The translations under genes were made by a program, and so were the position numbers. From Eimeria necatrix (lineage: Eukaryota; Apicomplexa; Conoidasida; Eucoccidiorida; Eimeriidae), in NCBI RefSeq assembly GCF_000499385.1, contig NW_013655003.1, positions 1-64,000 of the forward strand: 64,000 bases of DNA. Reading direction: 5' to 3'. The notes beneath the pieces are model-generated. The model saw only the letters and a list, made by a program, of their open reading frames with translations. It did not search any database and was not told the DNA's origin. Below are positions 55,881 to 64,000 of this stretch, one piece after another. Every line of letters starts with the position of its first letter. The stretch's first letter is position 1.

Positions 55881-56990
55881 TCACAATAAAGTCATAATGC
55901 CGAATGCCACAATGGCAAGAGCAACAAAACTTGGAGCTGCTATCGATGCGGAACCTGTGAGAGAAGATACGATCCTGTCCCACTGCTCCTGCCTGCAAAT
56001 CACCCGCATTCCCATAGACAATATTCAGTTTAACTCATGGCAATGGAGGCGTTGTGGGCAGCACTGCGGTGCATGAACTAAATCGTTGCGTACGTGAATG
56101 GAGCAGAGCTGCCAGTTCCAAATGCACCAGGCATCGTCTTGCAAATCAACGCATAACCATTTTTTGTGTTGTCGCCTCCCGCATAACTTGACCCCACTGG
56201 ATCCTCTGCATCATCTGCATCATCTGTAGCAGAGGTAATTGTTTGAGTGCAAGTGACGACTCGACAGTCTGCAGTGGCATCAGAAGAAGGATTGTAGAGG
56301 GCTACAAAAGAAACATTGTCTTGATCTTTGTAGAGTGTTTCGCCTTCAGTCTTTGATGGCGGAAGGCCAGTGAAGTTTTTGTAGGCTGCCTTCCAGTAAT
56401 CAACTGTTTCCTTGCAGTCAGGCTTCGCAGCAGTTAGGGACTTGAAAGCATATGTTCCGTCTTGAAAAGGATTCGCTGTACTCGACCCAGCCATTGCTTC
56501 CGTTGCTTGCGTCTGAGCGAAAGAATAAGATAGTCCTACAGTACAGAATAACATTTGTAGCCATAACGTTGATCATATTGTGTTCCGCTTACCGGAATCA
56601 AATGCGTGCAGACCTTTTTCCACTCGCTGTCCTCCTGTAGCTCTGTTCCCTCCGGAGCAGTTAACGCATTGCCGCCCGAAGCTGTTGCGAAGTTGGGCAG
56701 CCCAGCTGCCTCACGCGCAGCGTTGACCTCGCTAAAGCACTCAACGCCTTCCCCTGCATAACTCGCTTGCAGGAGTTGATGAGTTGACTGTGACCCTATC
56801 TCCGTGACACTGAAAGGAGGATGGCATGATGGCTTCACTATGATGTAAACAACTTCGCAAAGGTTTGCTACTTACCGAGACTTGCAGTGTACTTGATCGT
56901 TGGGCCAGTTCCTGATGAGGTACCCAGAGTTGAGGCACTCGGCACCAAGAACAAAGTGCTGAGAAGTAATGGTAGGCTCCAGTGAAACAT
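55881..56990 (-). CDS. SAG-family surface antigen, array gene 17 (triplet type X1, copy 2)
   Basis: Exons 56990-56876, 56753-56593, 56512-56094, 55992-55881; 268 aa, the longest in the array. The signal peptide is MFHWSLPLLLSTLFLVPSAS, with a Pro inside the hydrophobic run. Exon 3 is 419 nt owing to an extended acidic variable segment (ATDDADDAEDPVGSSYAGG) with a repeated ATC/TCATCTGCA unit. Intron 1 is only 122 nt against about 200 in the paralogues, from a deletion that joins the acceptor region to sequence near the exon 1 side. Cysteines: VECFSEVN, VCTHLIP, DCKETVDYW, ADCRVVTC, ALICKTMP. The upstream motif is at 57318-57332. Confidence 0.9.
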
Positions 56991-58406
56991 CTTTGAGGAG
57001 TGACCTTAAAAAATCACGGCTACAAAAAATTTTAAAAAGAAATATGAAAAGGAAGGCTGTAAGCGAAGGCAGCGAACAAGGGCGCAATACCGGGAGCCAG
57101 TGGTTTGTTTTCGGCTGCCGTTAATGCCTGTTTAGAGATTCGTTGGTGAGCAGTGGCCGTGCATTGGGGAGACCGCAATCTGTGCTCGCAGAGCTGCAAC
57201 ACTCGAAATTCATTCACTTTATCAGTTGAAAGAGATGATATTTCCGGAAATATTGAGCCTAGTGAGTGTGAATGAGAAGACTTGAACGGAGACGCCTCGT
57301 TAGATCTTTGCAGTCCCCTGAGCACTAGATCCTGATGAGAAGGCCAGGCGCATGTGTGTGTGTGAGGATGCCCTATTCCGCATGCGAAGTCTGATCATTG
57401 TAGAGCCTCATTTAAGCTCTGCTGCACTTACGAAGACAAAATGAAAACTGAGGTGCAGATGTTAAGGTATTTCTTGATTTTGACGGGCGGTTGTTGACAG
57501 CTCTTCTTTGGCGCCCGTCAGCAAGGTCGAAAGTGCCCACTCCCGACCGGGAATGCCGACTCCCCAGTTGACTGAAATAGCAGTCCTACCCAAACGAAAT
57601 TTCGAGTGTAAAGAGGAAATGAAGCGTTTGAGGTGGCAAGTTGTCGGTGTCCGTGTCTTGAGTTTGTCTTGCCCTTTCCTGGTAACAGCGAGCGGGGTTT
57701 CCCTACGCTTGAGTAAAACATCTTTTCCCAACACCACAACACAGTCTAAAGGCTAGTACAAATGCCTAGTAGCTAATGGGCAGCTGGAAATTTTCAATAA
57801 CGAAGTGTGTGTAGCTGGAGGAAGCTGTTCCCTGCACGGCAGAAGGCAGAACAAAATGACTCCAAGCCCGTTATAATCCCACTAGAAGCATCAAAGGCAA
57901 CACAAATAATCTCATTATACTGGTCAGTTCACCAATTGGGCAAGGAGACATGCTAACGTGCCACCTTATAACCCAGGAGCATCTACATTCCTCCCATTTA
58001 TAACGGAATCACCCAATGATTGGATGGCGGTACAATGGCAGGCACAATTTGTCATTGAAGAAAGCTTGAATTTGAAATATCTGCCCCTCAGTATCCTAGA
58101 AATGCTGCAACTATACACGGCTTGCATCACGCAGAGCAGCGATGAAATTGTGCGGTTGAGATGGAAGAAGCTTGCGAAGTGATTGTTTGGGGAAAATGCG
58201 AAGAGCAAGTCATCCAAGAATTGTTCAACATTCTTAGGTGCGGTAAGTTGAGATGGAAACAAGCGAAAAGGTTAGTGCTTTTCACATGTACTAGTAGGCG
58301 CTATACTAGGGCTTCTTGCCTGACACGTGCGCTACTTTTCAGGACGGCACCAGAAATCAGACAGAACAGGATGCAGGTAGTAGTGCTCAGAGGATAGCAC
58401 GAAACA
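56991..58406. other. Spacer X1-Y, copy 2
   Basis: It matches 49739-51032. The third unit lacks about 430 bp of it: in the third unit sequence like 57510 joins directly to sequence like 57940. No gene was recognised. Confidence 0.5.
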
Positions 58407-59583
58407 TCATAAAGTCATAATGCCGAACGTCACAATGGCCAGAGCAATCAGGCTTGGAGCTGCTATTGACCCGGAGCCTGTGAGCGAAGACATGATCTTG
58501 TCCCACTGCTCCTGCCTGCGAAACCCCAGCAACCGCATGGCCATTATGCACTCAAAAATACGGCAATCACAACCTCGTGAGCAGATCTGTGACGGAAAGG
58601 CCAAAGTGTTACTTACGTGAATGGAGCAGAGGTGTCACTTGCAAAAGCAGTAGGCTTCGTCTTGCAAAGCAGAGCGTAGCCTTTTTTCGTAGTGTCGCTG
58701 CCCCCATCTGTTTCTGCAATTGCAGGTCCTGGCCCTGTAGTAGATGTATTCGTTTGAGTGCAAGTGGCGACTCGGCAGTCTGCAGTGGCATTAGATGAAG
58801 GGTTGTACAAAGCTACAAAGGAAATATTGTCCTGATTGTCGTACAGTGTTCCAGCATCATTCTTTGATGGCGGGAGTCCGGTGAAGTTTTTGTAGGCTGC
58901 CTTCCAGTAATCAACTGCTTCCTTGCAGTTGGGTTGCTCGGCAGTTAGGGACTTGAAAGCATATGTTCCGGCCTCAAGGGGATTCGCGGAGCTTGTCTTA
59001 GCCGCTGCCTCCGATTGCTGCATCACAGAGAATGAACACGGAAATGTTAGTTCGGAATGGCCTTGGGGGCCTTTGCTCTCGAAATATTGTGAGGCACTTA
59101 CTGGGATCAAGTGTTCGCAAAGCTTTTTCCACTTTTCATCCAGCTCTCCTTCCTCTGCTGCTGGACCACTTAATTCTGCGTCACCTGAAGCCTGCTTGAA
59201 GTCGTCCAGCCCAGCTGCTTCACGCGCGGCATTGACCTCGCTGAAGCACACGACGCTTTTCCCTGCAGCAATGCATATGCATTCGGACATACCTATATTT
59301 TTTTCATGCACTAGTTGATCCTATTTATTGAAAAGTAGAATGAAATCAAAGTCGTATAGCGGAACTCACCTCCGGAAATTGAAGCGGACCATGTCTCTGT
59401 GAGGCCAAACACAAGTCAGACTAAGGTTCAGTATAGACTGGGCAACACAGTGAATGTGCATCACATACCAAGAGATGCAGTGTACGTGACTGTTTCTTCA
59501 GTTTCTTGTGAGTTGCCCAGCGTTGTCGCGCTCAGCATCAAAAATGAAATCCTGAGAAGTGGCGGTAGGTTTCGCTGGAGCAT
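58407..59583 (-). CDS. SAG-family surface antigen, array gene 18 (triplet type Y, copy 2)
   Basis: Exons 59583-59469, 59262-59102, 59017-58617, 58515-58407; 261 aa. The signal peptide is MLQRNLPPLLRISFLMLSAT. Exon 3 starts Gln-Ser-Glu after ATGCAG, as in the Y type. Intron 2 is 84 nt, a multiple of three, and contains no stop in frame, so retaining it would insert 28 residues without breaking the frame. Cysteines: VVCFSEVN, LCEHLIP, NCKEAVDYW, ADCRVATC, ALLCKTKP. VATC and CKTKP are unusual. NIS replaces the NVS sequon. The exon 1 donor is GTATG. The -320 motif is degenerate (about 59936). Confidence 0.9.
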
Positions 59584-60803
59584 CTTCGTGTGTTGGCCTT
59601 AAAATCACAGGTGTGAAAAGCTTACGAGAGCAACTAATAAAACGCAAGGCTTCCAGGGAAGGTTGAGAAAAGAGCAAGGTTGTGCAAAAGGAAGTTCTTT
59701 TGGGACCCAACACGTTGACTCACGATGAGTTCAATTGTTCGCGGGGACCGGCTGTGGCCACTGGCCCTCTGGGAGCGGGCAGCACCAAAGTCTCGATCTG
59801 TGCCTGCAGAGCTGCAACGCCTGAAATTCAATCAAATTATGAATGAAAAGCATTAGCAATTGGAAATTTCGTACAGAATGACTCTCAATCGGGGGGACTT
59901 GAACGAAGACGCGCATCTACAAAACTTTGTAGCCACCTGAGTAGTAGATGCACGAGAACACGTGAAGCCTGCACCACTGTGCGTGTCTTATTCCGTGAGA
60001 GAAAATAAATCTCCCTAAAGTTTTTTAGGATGTGAAGTTTTTTTCATCTTTTTCAAGGTTCAAAATGGTAGACGAGGTGCAGACTGCATGCTGCTTGTTG
60101 ATGTCGTCAGCAGCTTGTCCGCCACTCCTGTTTGTTCCGCAGCTAAGCGACCCGAAGAACTGAAGCCCTATGTGGAGCAAGGTGTCAGTTCTCCCGTGGC
60201 TACATGTTGTTTTGTCCGGTCCCTCTAGCAGCGAGCTGCGCTCCTATGCAGTTGCGCAGAGATGCCTCCGCCTATACATGCAAAGCAGCCTAAAAGCTGC
60301 TACTTACGACTGATAGGGAGTGTGCTGCTCCAAGTTCCAGCACGAAATGTGCAAGGCAGCCAAATGCTGCTGCTGGTATAGGCACTCCATATTACCTCCA
60401 GACCAGCTATACACAATTCTATTTATTCGCCATGGAAAGTATACTATTTGGCCGACCAGACTTGTGTGCCAGTAACCCCGCATCATCTCATTTCCCTTTC
60501 TCCATCACAGAATAAGTGAATCCCCGGCACGCGCTGCAGCAAGAGCAAAGTTTATCATTGAAAAGAGCTGAAGCTGCACATATGAATATCTCAGCATCCT
60601 AGAAAATGCTGTAAGCGTGTAGAGCTTGCATCTCACGGAGTTGCGATTAGCCTGTTGGGCAGAAGTGGAATACGTCTGTGAAGCGATGGTTTGAAAAAAC
60701 ACGAAAAAGTTTCCTGGTCGAAATATGTGCTACGCCCCAATATTGCACCAAAAAACAAACAGAGTACGACGAAGGTTGCACTTTCCAGCTGGCAGGATGG
60801 TCA
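59584..60803. other. Spacer Y-X2, copy 2
   Basis: It is homologous to 52198-53444, with indels. No gene, RNA or repeat unit was recognised in it. Confidence 0.5.
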
Positions 60804-61967
60804 TCACAATAAAGTCGCGATGCCGAATGTCACAATGGCAAGAGCAACAAAACTTGGAACTGCTGTCGATGCGGAGCCTGTGAGGGAAGATATGATCCTG
60901 TCCCACTGCTCCTGCCTGCAAGCCACCCGCAATCATATAGATAAGATTCACTTCAACTGATAGCAATGGAGCCCATGTGGGTAGCACTGCGACGCAAGGG
61001 CCACAGTTTTTGCTTACGTGAACAAAGCAGAGCCGTCATCTCCAAAAGCAGAAGGCATCGTCTTGCAAATCAACGCGTAACCCTTTTTTGTAGTTCCGCC
61101 TCCCACATAAGTTGAGCCCACTCCGTCAACTGGAGTAGTGGTAGTCGTTTGAGTGCAGGTGACGACTCGGCAGTCTGCAGTGGCACTAGATGAGGGGTTG
61201 TAGAGGGCTACAAAAGAAACGTTGTCTTGATCTTTGTAGAGTGCTTCGTCTTCAGTCTTTGGTGGCGGAAGCCCGGTGAAATTTTTGAAGGCAGCCTTCC
61301 AGTAATCAACTGTCTCCTTGCAATTGGGTTCCGCGTCATCTAGGGACTTGAAAGCATATAATCCTTTTTCAAAGGGCTTTGTTGAGGTGCGCCCAGTCAT
61401 TGCTTCCGTTGCGTCCGTCTGAGCAAAGGAAGAAGATAATGCTACAGTACAGGATAACCTTGGCTAACGTGATTTTGTTTATATTTTGTTCCGCTTACCG
61501 GAATCAAATGTTCACAAACTTTTCTCCAATCGCTGCCCTCCTGTAGCTCTGTTTCAGTCTTTGGATCATTCAATTTGTTGTTATCTGATGCCTCTGCGAA
61601 GCTGGGCAGCCCAGCCGCCTCACGCGCAGCGTTGACCTCGCTAAGACACTCGACGCTTTCCCCTGCAGCAGTCGCATTCACACACATCTACATTTTGCGA
61701 AGTTTCTCAAATGTAGGTCGACTAGGAATAGAGTAGAACAACTCGTTCGCAGGAGTTAGTGAGTTGACTGTGATCCTGTCAACGTGCTTCCGAACGCAGG
61801 ATAACTTGATAGCTTCGCTACGATGTGGACAACTCGGCAACGGCTTGCTGCTTACCAAGACTTGCAGTGTACTTGATCGTTGGGACAGTTCCTGATGAGG
61901 TACCTAGAGTTGAGGAGCTCAGCACCAAGAACGAAGTGCTGAGAAGTGATAGGCTCCAATGAAACAT
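60804..61967 (-). CDS. SAG-family surface antigen, array gene 19 (apparent X1/X2 chimera)
   Basis: Exons 61967-61856, 61662-61499, 61418-61018, 60915-60804; 262 aa. The signal peptide MFHWSLSLLSTSFLVLSSS, intron 1 and the start of exon 3 (TDATEAMTG) follow type X1, while exon 3 from KPFEKG onward, exon 4 and the 3' flank follow type X2. Exon 2 is a mosaic (X1 start, X2-like NNKLNDPK). Cysteines: VECLSEVN, VCEHLIP, NCKETVDYW, ADCRVVTC, ALICKTMP. PPPKTE replaces PPSKTE, GLYAF replaces GTYAF, and the exon ends ALFT instead of APFT. The frame is fully intact. The upstream motif is at 62304-62318. Confidence 0.9.
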
Positions 61968-62912
61968 CTTCGAGGAGTTACCTTTGAAAACCACGGCTGC
62001 AAAAAATTTTAAAAAGAAATGTAAAAAGGAAGGCTATCAGCGGAGGCAGTGCACAAGGGCGCAATACCAGGAGGCACTGGTTTGTTTCCTGCTGCTTGTT
62101 TGGAGATCTGTTGGTGAGCAGTGGCCGTGCATTGGGGAGCCTCAACACCAACCTAGATCTATGCTCGCAGAGCTGCAACGCTTGAAATTCATTCAAATTA
62201 TCAATTGAAAAGCTTACGATTTTCGAAAATACTGGGCCTATTGAATGCAAATGGGAAGACTTGAACGGAGACGCCTCGCTAGATCTTTGCATCTTTGCAG
62301 TCCCCTGAGCACTACATCCTGACGAGACGGCAAAGCGCATGTGCGTGTGTGCAGATGCCCTGTTCCGCAAGCGAAACCTGATCAATGTAGAGCCTCATCT
62401 GCTGCACTGACGAACACAAAATGATAATTGGGAAGCAGGTTTCAAGGTATTTCTTGTCCCGACGGGCTGTTGTTCAAAACTCTCCTCTGCTCCGCGGCGA
62501 GGCAGGTAGGAGCTGCGCAGGAGACGTGCTAGTGTGCCAACTTATAACCCAGCAGCATCTACATTCCTTCCACCTAATGACCCAGAACCATCTACATTCC
62601 TCTTGTTTTATAACGGAATCAGCAAATGATTGAGCAGCGTTACAGTGGCAGGCATAATCTCTCATTCAAGAGAGCTGGAACTTGAAACATCTGCTCCTTA
62701 GCATCCCAGATAATGCTGCAACTATACACGGCTTGCATCACGCAGAGCTGCGACAAAATTGTGCGGCTGAGCTAGAAGAAGCATGCGAAGCGATGGCTTG
62801 AGAAAAATGCGAAAAGGCTTGTTGGCTGATGTGTGTGCCACGTCTCATCACGGCACCAGAAATCAGACAGAAAACGGTGCAGGTGGTAGTTCTCAGATGA
62901 TAGCACGAAAAA
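61968..62912. other. Spacer X1-Y, copy 3 (shortened)
   Basis: It carries promoter blocks, then a deletion junction near 62515, then the 3' flank of the next gene. A short local duplication (ACCCAGCAGCATCTACATTCC / ACCCAGAACCATCTACATTCC) lies near 62546-62602. Confidence 0.5.
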
Positions 62913-64000
62913 TCATAAAGTCGTTATGCCGAAGGTCACAATGGCCAGAGCAATCAGGCTTGGAGCTTCTATTGACGCGGAACCTGTGAGCGAAGAGATG
63001 ATCTTGTCCCACTGCTCCTGCCTGCAAATCACCAGCAACTGCATCACCAGCAACTGCATGTGCACTATGCACTCGAAAATCGCACGCAATCGCATCCTCG
63101 TGAGCAGATCTGTGACGGAAAGGTCAAAGTGTTACTTACGTGAATGGAGCAGAGGTGTCACTTGCAAAAGCTGCAGGCATCGTTTTGCAAAGCAACGCGT
63201 AGCCTCTTTTCGCAGTCTCACTGCCCTCATCCGTTGTTGCCCCTACAGGTCCTGCAGTAGAGGTATTCGTCTGAGTGCAAGTGACGACTCGGCAGTCTGC
63301 AGTGGCATTAGATGAAGGGTTGTACAAAGCTACAAAAGAAACGTTGTCTTGATCGTCGTACAGTGTTTCAGCATCATTCTTTGATGGCGGCAGCCCAGTG
63401 AAGTTTTTGTAGGCTGCCTTCCAGTAATCAACTGTTTCCTTGCAGTCAGGCTTCGCAGCAGTTAGGGACTTGAAAGCATATGTTCCGGCCTCAAAGGGAT
63501 TCGTTGATCTTGACTGAGCCCCGGTTTCCGTTTGCTGCAGCAGAGAGAATCAAGAAGGAAATATTACAGTGCAGGATAGCCCTGGTGACTGTGGAAATAT
63601 TTTTGTGCCACTTACTGGGATTAAGTGTTCGCAAAGCTTTTTCCACTGGCTGCCATCTGCTAGCTCTGGTGGCTCCGGATTACTCAACTTATCTTGCTCT
63701 TCTGCATCTTTAAAGTTGGCCAACCCAGCTGCCTCACGCGCGGCATTGGCCTCAGCGAGGCACTCGACGCTTTCCCCTGCAGCAATCTAATCGCATTCGG
63801 GCATTCCTATATTTTCCTGGTGTATGCGTTGATCCTATATTTTGAAAAGTGGAATTGACTCAGAGTTGTGTACCGGAACTTGCCAGCAGAAATTGACCCG
63901 GACCACGTCTCTGTGCGGCCAAACGCAAGCACCCTAAGGTTCAGTATAGAGAGGGCAACAGAGCGATGGAGCACCACTTACCGAGAGATGCAGTGTACGT
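62913..64000 (-). CDS. SAG-family surface antigen, array gene 20 (type Y, copy 3), cut by window edge
   Basis: Exons: exon 1 from beyond 64000 to 63982, then 63776-63616, 63534-63140, 63021-62913. Only the last 19 nt of exon 1 are in the window, so the signal peptide is not visible. Exon 3 begins QTETGAQ after CTGCAG as in the other Y genes. Cysteines: VECLAEAN, LCEHLIP, DCKETVDYW, ADCRVVTC, ALLCKTMP. AEAN replaces SEVN. Intron 3 is 118 nt rather than 101 because of a 17-bp tandem duplication (ATCACCAGCAACTGC twice). The tail has ASIEAPS where others have ASIAAPS. Confidence 0.88.

Noticed and set aside
58613..59311. Single-exon 232-aa SAG frame
   Set aside because: It joins exons 2 and 3 through an intron with normal GT/AG signals and family-conserved boundaries. 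I treat it as spliced.
1..64000. CRISPR arrays, tRNA or rRNA genes, bacterial operons
   Set aside because: I looked for regular short repeats with spacers, tRNA arms and rRNA-like blocks and saw none; gene structure is eukaryotic throughout.

Overview
The window looks like a subtelomere-like or array region of a coccidian (apicomplexan) chromosome, almost certainly from the genus Eimeria. The case rests on a long array of four-exon genes for TA4/SAG-type GPI-anchored surface antigens, islands of the telomere-like repeat AAACCCT, and fragments of a chromodomain Ty3/gypsy retrotransposon, a combination known from chicken Eimeria genomes. I cannot fix the species from sequence alone; E. tenella or a close relative is the natural guess.

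Layout. 1-2950 holds the gag and the start of pol of a chromovirus on the minus strand, with candidate LTR sequence to about 3450. About 3380-4330 has unassigned minus-strand open frames. 7678-8600 is a second, decayed chromovirus end (integrase C-terminus plus chromodomain). From 4641 to the right edge there are 20 SAG loci, all on the minus strand: 18 complete genes, one pseudogene (about 46945-48026) and one gene cut by the edge. A 6.5 kb stretch without SAG genes (19316-25836) carries a tandem repeat, a long hairpin and an AT-rich insert. Telomere-like repeats lie inside the array at 27748-28027. A 100-N assembly gap (38467-38566) sits between two near-identical 511-bp blocks.

Each SAG gene has the same plan. 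Exon 1 (about 115 nt) codes a signal peptide. Exon 2 (155-164 nt) carries Cys 1-2. Exon 3 (383-419 nt) carries Cys 3-6 and a hypervariable stretch. Exon 4 (109 or 112 nt) codes a GPI-anchor signal. Intron phases are 1, 0 and 2 throughout. All exon boundaries given here were worked out by hand from splice signals and reading frame; every full gene closes in frame. Thirteen genes carry a conserved motif (CTGAGCACTAGATCT on the + strand) 310-337 bp upstream of the ATG.

The array evolves by duplication and unequal exchange. Genes at 41.6 and 44.5 kb are a roughly 3.0 kb tandem pair. From 46.9 kb to the edge a three-gene block of about 7.3 kb is repeated: copy one has a dead member, copy two is complete, and copy three appears to have fused two members into one chimeric gene at 60804-61967. 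Other traces include a vestigial exon 2 piece inside an intron at 35.9 kb, orphan first-exon relics at 28.2, 31.4, 34.0 and 37.3 kb, and perfect or near-perfect hairpins at 23.6, 43.4 and 47.7 kb that look like replication template-switch scars.
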